From: Malaya genurostris
Taxonomy: Eukaryota; Arthropoda; Insecta; Diptera; Culicidae
Assembly (NCBI RefSeq): GCF_030247185.1
Contig: NC_080571.1
Location: 251,693,771-251,757,770 of the forward strand
Direction of reading: 5' to 3'
DNA length: 64,000 nt
Made by a program: the position numbers and the translations under genes. The notes below the pieces were generated by a model. That model had not been told where the DNA came from. It made no database searches and was given only the letters and a program-made list of their open reading frames with translations. Positions 22,273 to 34,760 of this stretch are shown here, one piece after another; the stretch's first letter is position 1; each line of letters starts with the position of its first letter.

Positions 22273-23398
22273 TGTCCGCTCTTGTACTCCAGTTCGTTTC
22301 GGTATGGTGGCCCAGTTATGATATCGCTACCGGGTTTTCAAAGGAAAGACAATTAAATTAATGAGTCGAGTTGCTGCAAACAACTTCATATTCGGGTGGG
22401 TGTCGGCAGTTACGGGTTCGGATGGTAGAAGAATACTGAAACATGATTCTACACTTTGTGGGCTGAAAACTACATATATTTAGTTTGGAGTATTTTTTCA
22501 TTGTCCATTTGTGAACACACACACAAATAAACATATGTTCAAGTCAATCCCTACCAGTCCAATTAAGTGGAGTAAATTCATAAATTTCTTCGAATTAATG
22601 GAACAACTTTGTAATATGTTTCACCTCAACTGCTCAACAGGTTTTCTGAATGGTATTAGGCTTAAAGTTATGATTCAATCAATTCAAAAATAATTTTTCT
22701 GTCTTAGGTATTTACCGAAGTTTCGCCTCGTGTACAATATAAGGGAGGTTCTCATTATTTTAGGATCTGATAATAATAACAAAGTCCTCATATAAGATTG
22801 CGATAAACTATTCAAACTTTTCGTAAAAAATATTGAGAGAAATTTCAGCTCAAGTTTCGCATAGGAAATTAAAAAGATTTCCATTGAGAATATCCTTGCA
22901 CTTTTGAGACATGTTTCCGATGAAGTTTTCAGTGTACCTTTTTGAAAAACAAATGAATAACTGCTTTCAACTGTGAACAGGTCCTCTTCCCGGTTGCCCA
23001 GATAATTTGGCTTGGGCTTGCGTCGGAATATTGAGAGTGCCCGTCAAAGGCGGAAATGTCAGTTCATTGTTAAACAGAGGCTATTTCGATGCTCTGGATC
23101 ATTATTGTTTTGAAGGAATCAATTTCTATTAACGGAGGCACGTAGGGCTAGGTTTGTAAATTTTAAACATTTAAACATTTAAACATAGCGCAAAAAACTC
23201 CAAACTACTAGATCCTTGCTCTGAGAAGACTCTGCTGGTACTTATTTTTCGAACTTACAATTACTTCCGTAGAATCAAACCAAATTCTTTCAATTCATTG
23301 CTAACCCGAGTGAAGTGCGATATCAAATGGAATACTCAATTTAATGTTGAGATGTTCATGCTTATCTATTACTAAATTCCGTTATCGTTTTGGTCGTT
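20801..23398. other. No supportable gene; single-copy-like core at 21300-22450
   Basis: The middle of this stretch is GC-richer and unrepeated in the window. ORFs such as 21000-21314 plus begin with ATG but have no recognisable domain or signal peptide. A CCCCGCCCCGC-like run lies near 22106-22136. Nothing further can be supported. Confidence 0.4.
22232..22269. repeat. (TG)n microsatellite
   Basis: About 19 uninterrupted TG dinucleotides. Confidence 0.95.
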
Positions 23399-23821
23399 TT
23401 AACAGTTACAAAAATCAAAATCTTTTTCTATACAACAAAATTTTCCTATGACATAAAAAAGGCGGCTTGGTAATGTCAGAAACACGCCATTTTGGATACC
23501 GGGGAAAAAATTCCGCCACACTTCCCTCTCGTTGGAAAGAATTTCTCCGTACTGCGACATATTTTCTCGAACGAAATGATCACTGGCCTGCGGGGGAAGG
23601 CCATGTACACGTACTTCTATGGCATCGTCCACCATGTACACAGTGATTTTGTATTGAACATTGTCATATTCAACACTGTGCACCTCGTTGTTAACCGAAG
23701 CGAGTACAATTGCATCTCTTTCACGTTTAAGCATAATGTACACAACAGAGTTACACCCCTTGTTGAACTGAATCTCATTTACATAATTAAGGTGAAATGT
23801 AGCGGAATACGCGAATCGCAT
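23399..23821 (-). pseudogene. ORF1 (RRM-like gag) fragment of a non-LTR retrotransposon
   Basis: The frame contains NSVVYIMLKRERDAIVLASV, followed by an IEVRVHGLPPQASDHFVREN segment and YGEILSNEREVWRN. This pattern, with V-VHGLP followed by YGE, matches the RRM-like part of ORF1 proteins in insect non-LTR elements. After FFPGIQNGV the reading loses similarity, so a frameshift or junction lies near 23480. No zinc knuckles or ORF2 follow. The element clade cannot be named. Confidence 0.55.
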
Positions 23822-23869
23822 TTTTGGTCAATTATTCAAAAACAAGACCGATTTTCGAAAAACTAAAAA

Positions 23870-25554
23870 ACTTAAATTTTTGCAATTGAGTTAGTCACAA
23901 CTAAGTATTCTTAGAATTTTGAAATTTTGCTTTGCCGAGCCGTAATTAGTTTTTGAAATGTATAAACGGTTACTGTTTCGTTCCACGGGGATGGTTTTAG
24001 AACTGAAAAGTAGTGTTTGTTGCAGAATTTCACAAAGAATCTTAAAATGCAACTCAAAATTATAACCGAAATTTGAAAAAAGTTTACATAAACTATTTCG
24101 CATTTTTTTATTGCTTGCGCGCTGCTGTTTCGTATTGAGGTGGTGTGTGAAATGCACGGTGGACTCGGTGGCATTATATCGTGAGCAAAAATTAAATATA
24201 AAATAATGACGCGAATTGATGCAGCATTGGGTTTTGTGTTGACATGAAAACGAGTTGAATAGAATAAAATGGGTATTGTAAGAAATCGTTTATTTTCTAA
24301 TTACCTGTCATTTATAATGCTAATAATGTCCAATTCTGTTGAGTTCAATGCATTGATGTTGCTGAAGCAATAATGCGTGGCTGTGTAATATGATAGAATA
24401 GGTATTATTTAAGATTGTAGCAACTTTTATAGCAAAACTAGAACTTCAACCTTTACAGGCTACTGAATACAATTAATACAAGCCAAGTTTTATCGTTCAT
24501 GTTGAATATTTGAAAATATAACTTTTAATATAAGCTGTGATACAAACAATGTGGCCTGGTGAACTACTGGCAAAGATATCGAAAATACTTGAATGCTCTC
24601 TTGTCTTCAATCGTTCTTTTGAAGGATAATCCATGCTAGTTACTAAACTCAGGCATATACATGGTTAGCAAGTTAGTCAATACATATACATATAACCTCA
24701 TGTTAGTCATTCATAATTACTCATGATTCATAGCTCTAGTGTGAGAGTAATCACTAACAATAACGATTGAATTAGCATATATCTTTTTACAAGCCAACAT
24801 AACGAGGGGTAAGCCCACTGCGCTGAAGCACTGAAAAAAGTTCTGGTTTCTATGTGTCGGTTTTACTTGTTATGCTTTGTGCGACGGTTCGTTCAACTGA
24901 AGTGGATAAAATTTTGCGCGTATTTTATGACGCTACATTTCACCATGGCTAGATGCATTCGTTCTTTAAGTAAGATTTCAATTTTGCTTGCTGCTGGTCT
25001 AACTTTGCAGCGTTTAAAATCAATACAAATTGAGTTTGGTTTTATAGGCCAAGTTTCAGGATTTTGTAAATCGTATTTTCCCATTCCGTATACTCTATTG
25101 TTCACTGCACTGTAGTGTCTCTGTTTCTATCGTCTCGATCGTAAGCAATTTTCGACTGTGTCGGGTGGGATGAGAACACAGGCTTAATTACAGGGCTGTG
25201 TTGCGGACAAGGCCGATTACGATGACACTATGAATGAAATTCGTGCACAAATTTATTTAAATTTGAAAAATCCACAACAAATCATTTGAGAGCCAGACAA
25301 GATTTCTAAATTTAGGTGAGAAATCAATATGACAATTATTTCAAACACTTACTGGTCAAACCCGTCTATAATACAAATACAATACAAATTATGTAGCGAT
25401 GAAAAAAAAACTATCCTCAAACCGGAAGGCGCCATCTTGAATTTTAAGATTTCTACAACTATATACTATTAACATCCAGCCGCCGAGCTTATACAAAATG
25501 TATCTAGAATTCCTACAAAAATTCCTGAGTAAAGCTAAGATATTATACACTTTT
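23870..25554. other. AT-rich stretch, no gene seen
   Basis: There is no coding sequence with a recognisable domain and no bounded repeat. The 87-codon ORF at 24852 has an ATG and is hydrophobic, but nothing else supports it. Confidence 0.45.
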
Positions 25555-25960
25555 TTACCTGTTTTATCTTTTTTTATAAATATAAAAAATAAGCATAGAA
25601 TTCGTTCAAACTTTAGAAAAATTTTCCAAGGCTCGGAGGGCCGAGTGTAATATACCAATCGTTTCAGCTCGACAAACTGAGCAAATGTCCGTGTGTGTTG
25701 TCAACTAACAGGTCGAGATCTCAGAGATGCCATTTTGATCAAACTAGTCGCAAATGAAAGGTCTCCCCGTCACCCTGAACGCCATTGAATGGTATTGAGA
25801 TCGGATGTTTACTTTTCTCGAATATGTAATAGCTATCCAGCAAGCCATAGATTGTTAAAGTCCATCCATTTTCAACGGAGATATCGATATTTTTGTGTAA
25901 GCGACTTTTCGCCTTATTTCAGTAGAAGGAGTTTTACGCGCTTTAATGTAAAGCGATGCA
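25555..25960 (+). repeat. Family A fragment (5' part)
   Basis: It starts with ACCTGTTTTATCTTTTTTTA and ATAAAAAATAAGCATAGAAT and continues with GGAGGGCCGAGTGTAATATA, the short TG run at 25690-25700 and the AGGTCGAGATCTCAGAGATG block. This matches 32945-33420. It breaks off after the ATCGATATTTTTGTGTAAGC block. Confidence 0.75.
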
Positions 25961-26430
25961 CAGTGGGGAAAAATGGACCAAAAACGCGACGATTTTTTGG
26001 AGGCATGATACAGCTGACCACAAAGCACTTTTTTGGTGTAAAATGGTCAGTAAAATCGATTCCATGTATTTAGAAGGACCGCACGAAACGCTATCATGTT
26101 CATTTTACCCCAAGTTCCCTTTTGATACTGCATTGTATTCAAGCTTAACTATATAACATGAAACCGAAGAACTTGCAGAAGAGCGAATAGAGAGTTTCCG
26201 ATGTAAAAAAGTCTAACAAATCGATTGCATATAGTTTTATTGACAGCAGAAAACTCGTTGCACCGTTTTACCCCATTTCTTTTCTAGTTATACTATTCAG
26301 TTGAATTATGATCTACAATCCAAAAGCAGATCCAATGCGATCTATCAATATTGGTTCATAATACGTGCAAAACATCTGTGATCCAATAAAACACAATGGG
26401 AATAACAGTACTAGTCCGTTTAACCCGTTT

Positions 26431-26816
26431 TACCCCAATTTATATCAAAAGTCGTATTTCTGGTTAAACTTTCTCTCGCATACCGAAAGCAGGCTGATTG
26501 CGGTTGAAGAAAATCGATTGATATTACGAAGAAAGACCTGAAAATAGGATTACAAATTAATTCAATGACCGCACGAATCTTGCTATACCGTTTTACCCCA
26601 ATTTATTTCATAAGTCATATTTCTGGTTAAACTTTCTTTCGCATACCGAAAGCAGGCTGATTGCGGTTGAAGAAAATCGATTGATATTACGAAGAAAGAC
26701 CTGAAAATAGGATTACAAATTAATTCAATGACCGCACGAATCTTGCTATACCGTTTTACCCCAATTTATTTCATAAGTCGTATTTCTGGTTAAACTTTCT
26801 TTCGCATACCAAGGCT
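26431..26816 (+). repeat. 163-bp tandem duplication, about 2.4 copies
   Basis: The phrase TACCCCAATTTAT begins at 26431, 26594 and 26757, exactly 163 bp apart. The first two units are almost identical, including GAAAGCAGGCTGATTGCGG. The third is cut off after about 60 bp. Upstream (26090-26430) the phrase TTTTACCCC recurs, so the duplication grew in a repeat with that motif. Confidence 0.9.
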
Positions 26817-26955
26817 TTGCTTTTTGTTCGGTATGATGATGATTTTCGAATTTTTTTAATCGCACTCACAATTTTCGTACCACTAATAAATAAATCATTT
26901 ATGAGTACATTACGTTGTATTTTTCTAAGAAGTTTTAAAAAATGTGGACGGGAAT

Positions 26956-28661
26956 AATATCAGACTTTCAAAAAATAAATCATTTGAAAAACCATGCGTC
27001 TCCATCAAATTGTCATCATCCGATGGAGACGCATGGTATTTAATTCTAAAATCATATCCAATGCCCTTAGAATTAAATTCCATGCGTTTCCATCTACAAC
27101 TTGAGCTCAGGAATTGAGTATTGACGTAATTAATAAGAAAAAAAATTATTCCTTATGTTATTTACACACGCCCGCACGCCTAGGTGGATTTACCAATGAT
27201 ATGTAGGGAGCGCATTAGTGAACCTGCGTGCCAGCGGACGGTTGTAATTCGTTTCTAACTTCTAACTTGCGAGATAGTCTGGAGGTTTCGAGGTTAGCTA
27301 TTAGCAGACCTAAGAAATACTATAAAACCAGATAGAAATCAAGTCGAAGCGCCTGCAACAAGTCCCGAAGACCCTAAAAAGAACGTGTTAATTCGCATCG
27401 TCGACTTTCTATACAAACAATATGTTCTTTTAAACTCAATATTTTCAGTTATTTGCAATTTCCTGAAGAGGACCCCTTTATTAAACAGTTTCGGAAAATC
27501 GTATTGTTTTATTGCTTTTATCGAAATATTTATTAACTAAGAATGAATGAGAAACTGAGCTATGTATAAAAATTGAATTTCAAACGCTTTCGCAAATATA
27601 GTTCATCGAATTTGCTTGCACTTAGTGGTCTTTTTCTGGTGGAGTACTTTTCTCACGTATCAGCTCAAGCCCGTTTATTATGTATCTAGAAGTCGTCTCC
27701 ATAAGGCTCAGACTATGACCACTCTTTGCCTCCACTTGATCGATCCAGCTTGCTCGCTATGCTTCTCTTTTTCTTGAGCCTACCGAATCACCTTCAAGAA
27801 CCATTTTCAAATAGTTTCCGTCTGTTATCATGATGACATGCCCTGCCGATCGTAGCAATCCAACTTCAGCTGTACGTATGATAGGTGGATCTCCAAGCAG
27901 CTGTTGAAAACTGTGGTTTATACGCCGTTGATAAATTTCTTATGGTGACGTATTACTTTTCTTGTATCCTTATTTGCGATCATAAATGAATGAATACACG
28001 AACTCATGAACCACCACGATATCGTCGCCACACATCATTATTCTAGTGGGAAGGTGTTATATTTTAAAGCCTTCCCCTCTCATACATTTTGTTTCGACGG
28101 ATTTACTGTCAGTCCGATCCCAGTTTAGCTGTCTTGTTGAGCAATTTCAGACAACTTGGTTATTCATACCATGTGATACAGAACTTCGACGGACATTTTA
28201 CCTTAAAACTGATAGTTTTTTTTAGATTTCGCTTGGTTTCGAATTTTCCTTGATTTTGCGGTTGGTATCTACGAATACTTTTTTCTTCAAAAGAATTATA
28301 ATTTAACTATCCTTTAGAAATTTTATTTAATATAGTTATTATTCGATTTAAATAAAATACATGCAAAATAAACGTAAAATGACTTATCAGTGCATAAATA
28401 AAAAACTTTAAACCGTATATTAAATTTTAAATTTTTGTCAATTCATTAGTTCTGATTCATGTTTCTCTCACTGGTCCTTCCTACTGAAAATTCTTTTTTG
28501 AGCCCTGAGCTCAAGTTGTAGATGGAAACGCATGGTATCTAGTTCTAAGGGCATGTGGTATATGATTTTAGAACTAAATACCATGCGTCTTCATCGGATG
28601 ATGACAATTTTATGGGAACGCATGGTTTTCCGAACGATTTATTTTTAGAAAGTCTGATATT
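26956..28661. mobile_element. Foldback-type element with ~157-bp terminal inverted repeats
   Basis: The arms at 26956-27111 and 28504-28661 are reverse complements for most of their length, beginning AATATCAGACTTTC and ending TTGAGCTCAGG. Each arm itself contains smaller inverted copies of CCATGCGTCTCCATC (near 26991, 27024 and 27091, and mirrored at 28530-28625). The interior holds an unrelated RT relic (27725-28155), so it is either a captured sequence or a nested insertion. No transposase is seen. Confidence 0.75.
27725..28155 (-). pseudogene. Reverse-transcriptase C-terminal relic (RTE/CR1-like)
   Basis: On the minus strand the reading gives IGLTVNPSKQNV, then after damage QRRINHSFQQLLGDPPIIRT, LLRSAGHVIMITDGNYLKMV and RASWIDQVEAKS. 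This is the thumb/C-terminal pattern of RTE- or CR1-like ORF2 proteins (GLxVNxxKTK ... GHVxRMPD ... WxDQVE). At least two stops and a frame change are present. It lies inside the foldback element. Confidence 0.7.
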
Positions 28662-28842
28662 TTACCCTAAACATGTTCAGTTGATAGATAGAAAACATGA
28701 GTTTCATCTATTTTAATGTTACACTGCAAAGGAAATTGATTGGAAACAAATTTAATGTTGAAATGTGAATGTGTTTTCGGAATTTCATGTTACATTTAGT
28801 GGAAAATTATGTCTAATACAAATTTCTGACTTCAATGTTTAA

Positions 28843-29042
28843 GCACAGAGAACAGACATCCAAGTAGAGATTTCAATTTGTGTAAGAAATTTAACGGTTG
28901 TTTTAAAAATCAATCACCAAGTAGCAATTCTCCTCTAGAGGCGCTTCGAGTAGCCCTGATATCGCTTATGGGCTCTTACGTTCGAGCTTTACACAGCTAT
29001 TTTGAAAGAGTTCGTACTAGCTTGGATGTCTGTTCTCTGTGG
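28843..29042. mobile_element. 200-bp MITE with TTAA target duplication
   Basis: Ends CACAGAGAACAGACATCCAA (28844) and its reverse complement (29021-29041) form a 21-bp perfect TIR. TTAA lies immediately outside both ends (28839-28842 and 29043-29046), the piggyBac-type target duplication. The ends do not show the canonical CCC of piggyBac, so assignment is by target only. Confidence 0.75.
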
Positions 29043-31774
29043 TTAAAGTCAGCATTGATGTTCATTACATTAAATTTTCAGATATTTTTACTGTGTACAG
29101 AATAAACATAAACTAATTCTCTCCTCTTTCGGTTTTCGTTTTCAATACCTTGAAATACATCTCAATACATTCCAAACAGTCGAAAATTTATCGATATAAT
29201 CTTTCTGGTGATGACCGAAAACTCAAACGAGAATAGCGTCCCTCTATCTATAATTTCGACTGGAGAAAATTTCTGTTATCGAGTTGATGTTCATGCATAT
29301 TCATTCGATCTTGCTCACTACCAACAGCTCAAAGAATGAAGCAGGTACTACACTTGGCGCTTGAAACTGAGCATGCAGATCTTCAAATGACCAGGTACGG
29401 TTATTCAACTGACGATGAATTCTTGGATCTTCATTTGAGTATGGCAACAAAAGTCAAATGAATGAGAAGGGATATGCTAACGGTGAATGGCCATAAATTT
29501 AATGTTCTTCAAATAGTTCAAGTTTGAAAAGTGAAAATTTTACTGCACCGGTCTTTACTAGCGAAACTAAAGCCACCTACGATTTTATTCATACGGTCGA
29601 GTGTAAATGTGCGAAATTGGTCGTTATTATTTAACTGTGACTCCGCTGTTATATAAAAAATACTGTAAGTAACTACTGTGATGCGGTAATTATCGATTTA
29701 ATGCTAGCATAACCTAATTAATTTGCAAAAAAATTGCCACTTGGCTTAGTTGTCTCCGGTTAAGCCACAACCATTTTAAGTAACCATCACTTTCGTAAGC
29801 GCTTGCCACAGCATGTTCATTCTGTTTGACAGTGGACCGTACCATCAAAAACGCTATTTTCTTCTCCAGTTAACTTCTCGTTAGTGTCACGGATAAGCAG
29901 GATTTAAAGTGGACTACGGTAAAGCGCGAACACTTCAGCCCCGGACCCGGACGGTTGCAAATTCTTTCGGTTCACGGACAAACTATCGTATCAGCACCCG
30001 GCAACCGACGCTCGGCAAAACTTGGCAAACGTTGATGCTCGGTTTGTGTCGGTGCAAAAGACAGAACCGTCCGAGAGCGAGGAACCGTAAAAGTGCAACT
30101 GAAAGCCAGTTTTATATATTATTACCGCTTTGAATAGAATTATCAGAATGAGAAAATAAGTTTTTCCGGACAATGAGCAATATTTATGGTCGGCTGTACT
30201 TGATCTGGCCGGGGCGGTGCAGTGTAAAAACAACGTAAAAGGCATGTCGACCGACGGCCGATGCGCCAGTCTTCAAGACTACGGGACTTGTATGGGCAAG
30301 TGTGTGTTGGTAATATCTGACTGCAAAACTTGATGTCTTTGGGAGTCAAGTTTGCGTCTGGACTCGGTGTTCGTTGCAAATAGTTACTTCCGATTCGGAT
30401 GCAGAGTGGGAACTTTTCGACTTGTGCCCTGTCGGATGCAGCAGCAGACCTTGTGTAGATGAAAAGTTTTGCGGAGCAGATGCAATTAGTTAAAATGCTT
30501 AATGAAGCCACAATGATGCAGTTAAAAGTTCAAACAGTGGACTCGAGGGAATGGACCGGTCTGATTCAGAATCACTTCCGTAAATAGACCGATGGTATTG
30601 TTGTTATCGCATGTTGTTGGAAGGCAAAGTTTTCCGAAGAAAAGAAGAAATTTCCTAGAATCAATTATGAACACTTCCGGGACAGTTAATCATTCGCTAC
30701 CCGCCCGGGCACAGAAGTAAATCTGGAATATACTGAAACTTATTCCCTCCAGAGACAAATCTGTTGGCGAGGAACTTCGTAACTATTACATAGTGTTGTA
30801 ACATTTCCGTTGGTAAAGATTCTCTTGACACAACGTATTGGTCTTCAAACTTTATTTTACGGCCAGGAAAAAGCCGAAACTTGTTCGTTACCCTGGAGGA
30901 AAACAGAACTGACACAACGCTAAGATAAAGACACTCAGTTACAGTTGATCGGTAGTGTCAAAAAGCAGCACAAACATAGAAGCACTAACTTCTACAACAA
31001 GTTCCCGAACCAACATACATACGCTTATGATGTGGAACCAACGTAACGCAGCACACGCAAGTCGCCTCTCGGTTCGCTCCAATAATCAACATTTGTGGGT
31101 CCTCGTGAGACTTGAGATTGAATTTCCAGTTGGCGAGGAAAGCGGAGATATGTAATTAATTGAAGTTATTTGCCAAACACAAACTTATCCTATTTGTCTT
31201 TCGTTTCTAGTCTGATGGATACTGTGAATTACTTACAAATTGCTACAAGATGTTGAAATGGGTTTATGCTACCGTTCATTTACACAAAGGAATCCAGTGA
31301 GGGCTGCGAGTAGCACTTGGGCGGAGTGGGCCTTCCAGTGAAATCGATTAGCATATTCAAGAACCAAACCGTTTTCTTCGATTACACTGGTGAGAATTTT
31401 ATTTCTTCAGCATCCGGAACATTCCCACTTGCCACACCATGAATTTACCAATGGATATCAAGTCGCTTGTAAATTAAAAAACGACGTTTGATAAGTTTTG
31501 AAAGAAATTTGTAGCAAAAATCGGTTTGATTTTTATTATGAACTCTAACTCTATGAGACAGATTGGTTCCAGGACTTGTCTGTATCCTGACTCGTTAGAT
31601 GAGGCACACTAATGAGGCAATGGGTATTACGGAATGAAAACGAATAAGTTCCCAATTTGATTAGGCCTAATTTGAAAGTCGTTGTCGATGCAACGTACAA
31701 AGAACGCTCCACTTAAAATTTGACCGCACGAAATAGGCTGGCTCTCTTAAAGGAAGTAACATATAAGACCTGTT
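29043..31774. other. No supportable gene; single-copy-like core at 29830-31160
   Basis: The core is GC-richer and not repeated in the window. The open frames there start with non-ATG codons or have no domain. It could be host intron or intergenic DNA. Confidence 0.4.
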
Positions 31775-32560
31775 TTAATCCACCTCGTGTTGTGATGATG
31801 CTTTTCTCATACTACTTATATCTTCACAAACATTACTAAGCGATTCTTTAAAAAAAAACACTAGAAAATTTTTTTGGGCATAAACTTGTACAAATTTTTC
31901 AAATAGAAACAGTTTTAAGCAAAATTCGAATGAACTTCCTGTTTTATGCATCGTCGCTCTGAACGACGGTTCAAAATTTTAGCAACACTTCACACTGTAC
32001 TTCCGAAACCGCAAGTCGAATGCGGACCAAATTAAATAGCAACTTATGAGTCCATAAAAGTTTCCGTTTGAGCCTAAGTTTAAGTGAATTCCGTTTATAA
32101 ATTTCTTGATCCCTACTTCCGGTATTTCTGGAACCAATAATGCAGACAATGGTTCGTTTGACCAGCAACTAAAACGAACTATAATTTGAAGCCGTTTTGA
32201 GCCTAAATTATCCGTATTTTGCACCGTCGCTTTTCATGACGGTATGAGACTTTGATTAAGCTTATTCCTGTATTGCCAGAACGGAAAAATGGATCCGGAT
32301 AAAGTTTACTCGCAATTTTTGCGACCTCTTGGCCTTTTTTAGGTTGAGTTTGTGAAAGTTTCTGTATCTCTGAGAAGTTTAAGGGGTGTTTAGGGTCTAA
32401 ACGATGAGAAAAATAATCATTTTGAATTTTTTTTTTGAATTCTCGTTCAATAAATTTTATTAAATTGTTTTGCATGATATAAAGCATCATTCGAACAACA
32501 TTTTGTAATTTTTTCGTGAAAAAATATTGAGCAATAAGTCCGTGAAGAGATAGAGTAAAA
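31775..32560 (-). repeat. Diverged family A/B-related repeat
   Basis: It begins with TTTTAATCCACCTCGTGTTG and GATGATGCTTTTCTCATAC, the reverse complement of the common tail. It continues with two similar internal blocks around CGTCGCTCTGAACGACGG (31948) and CGTCGCTTTTCATGACGG (32224). Confidence 0.6.
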
Positions 32561-32569
32561 GTTTGATTT

Positions 32570-32830
32570 TTTTTCCAATTTTTTAAATTTTTGATTGTTG
32601 TTTAAAATAAAAACTACGATTTTTCACGAAAAAAAGCCGCCATTTTGTAGCTGTAAAACCTTTTTAAAAGTAACAAACAACGAAAAGGAAAACGTTGGGG
32701 CCTGGTTTTTTATATGTAGAAAGTGTGTGCAAAATTCGAAAAAAATTGGTACATTAGTTTTTGAATGACAAAGGACACGGACTTTTTTTTCGAGATGACA
32801 CTAAATCTCGACGTTTCATGCAATTCTAAG
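32570..32830 (+). repeat. Repeat D, copy 1 (inverted copy at 44100-44320)
   Basis: Blocks such as AGCCGCCATTTTGTAGCT, ACGTTGGGGCCTGG and CATTAGTTTTTGAATGACAA have reverse-complement counterparts at 44100-44320. Boundaries are approximate. Confidence 0.6.
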
Positions 32831-32944
32831 ACTTTTGGCAACAAATTTTTTTTTTCGATTTCGGAAATTTCATGTACCTCCCCCTATGGTGATTTTTCAA
32901 GATATATGAAAATTCCACTAAGTGGACTACCTGGGTTTGGGTTT

Positions 32945-34760
32945 TTACCTTTTTTTATATATATAAAAAATAGGTATAGAATTTGCTCAAACTTTCGAAA
33001 AATTTTCCGAGGCCCGGAGGCCGAATGTCATATACCAATCGATTCAGCTCGACGAACTGAGCAAATGTCTGTGTGTGTGTGTGTGTGTGTATGTGTGTGT
33101 GTCTGTATGTGTGTTGTCAACTAAGAGGTCGAGATCTCAGAGATGGCTGGACCGATTTTGATCAAACCAGTCGCAAATGAAAGGTCTCCCCGTCACCCAA
33201 AACGCTATTGAATGGTTTTGAGATCGGATGTTTACTTTTTGAGTTATACGAAGTTTTATGTCAAAATTTTTTAGTTTTTTGACAGTATCTGTTACAATTG
33301 ACCTTGAAAACAGAATATGTTTTCAGACTTAGATTTCGCACGGTAAAAGCTATCCAACAAGCCATAGATTGTTAAAATCCGTCCATTTTTAACGGAGATA
33401 TCGAATTTTTTGTGTAAGCAACTTTTCCCCCATATTCCAGCAGTAGAAGTTCTGAGCGCTGTATGGCAAAGAAAGGCTTGGGAGCAACGTAAAACACGAT
33501 TTTTTATACTGTTACATACAATAGTTTCTAAGTACCAAAAAGACTGTGAACAGCATTATTTTTCATGACATTTTGCCTCGGACCAATTTTAGCACGTTTC
33601 GTTTTTGGCAACATAATCGTTCGAATATGACATATTGGAAAGATGGCAGTACTTCCGAATTCTGAACAATTTCATAATTATATTGATTTAAACTGCTTAC
33701 AGCAATACATGCTAGAAGAAGAAAACACCCATATACCATTTGAATCAGTTCGTCGAGATCAGCAAATGCGTATGTGACAAATAATTTCACTCAATTTTTT
33801 ACCTTATTTTCGAAGATGACTCAACCGTTTTCTACAAACTCAGATTCATATGAAAATTCGTATGCTCCTAAACAAGGTTCCTGAATTATGTTTGGATCCG
33901 ACTTCTGGTTCCGGAACTACAGGATGATGTGTGAAACGAAATTAAAATTGTGTAACTTATTTTCCTCGTAGATGGCTGAACCGATCTAAGATTCAAATGA
34001 TATCTAAGAATCATCTAAGATTTGCTGATTTGAATAGTCGACAACCAAATACACTTATTTCAGTTTTAGTGGTATTCAGTTTTCGATTCGGAAGGCACCC
34101 AACAATTTAACTCGTACTACGATTTCTCAAAGATGTCTATACTGATTTTTAAACATATTGAAACAAATGTAAACTAATCAGGTGAATTTGTCTGACTTCG
34201 GCTACACCGATTTTCGAATTCCGGCTCCAGTATCGAATCGTTTCTCAAAGCTCAATCGATTTCTCAAATAAAGCCAAATCGAATTTCAGAAAAAAAATTC
34301 AAATTAAAATAAACTTATAGTCCCACACAAAATTAATTAATTTTATTCAATGCTGACTTCCGATTCTGGAATTACAGGAGGATGAATTTTCAAAATTCAA
34401 ACCGATATAGAAGATGATAATCCCGAAAAGCTTGAAAGTTGGACTCAAAACTATTGCAATTTATTCTTCATATGGCCATACGAATTGGTTTGGTTTATGC
34501 TGGTTCCTGAATACCGGCTCTGGAAGTACCTTAAATTACCGTAAATTCTAAAGTGGAACTCACTTCGACATATCATGAAAAGTTTAATCGATTGTAACCT
34601 TTTTAGATAGAGTAATGAGTGATTAAAATGTCAAATTGCAGCTTAAAACGACGGTCATTAAAATAATGTCATGAAAACCGAAGAATATTCATGAAAAAAA
34701 CACATGCGGATTGATAAAAAAAGGTATCATCTCACTGATAGGTGGATTGAGCACGTTTTT
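32945..34760 (+). repeat. Family A, copy 2 (forward arm)
   Basis: It runs from TACCTTTTTTTATATATATA to AAAAAAAGGTATCATCTCAC and GGTGGATTGAGC. The two ends share an inverted TACCTTTTTTTAT motif. A TG microsatellite lies at 33067-33116, just after CTGAGCAAATGTC. The reverse-oriented copy at 35919-37792 forms a large inverted pair with it. Confidence 0.85.

Noticed and set aside
23492..23866. 124-codon plus-strand frame
   Set aside because: It begins with TTG and is antisense to the recognisable ORF1 relic at 23399-23821.
24852..25115. 87-codon hydrophobic plus-strand frame with an ATG
   Set aside because: No signal-peptide logic, no domain, and no supporting context such as splice sites or conservation.
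30143..30511. 122-codon minus-strand frame in a single-copy-like island
   Set aside because: It starts with GTG, contains no domain, and overlaps another frame on the opposite strand.
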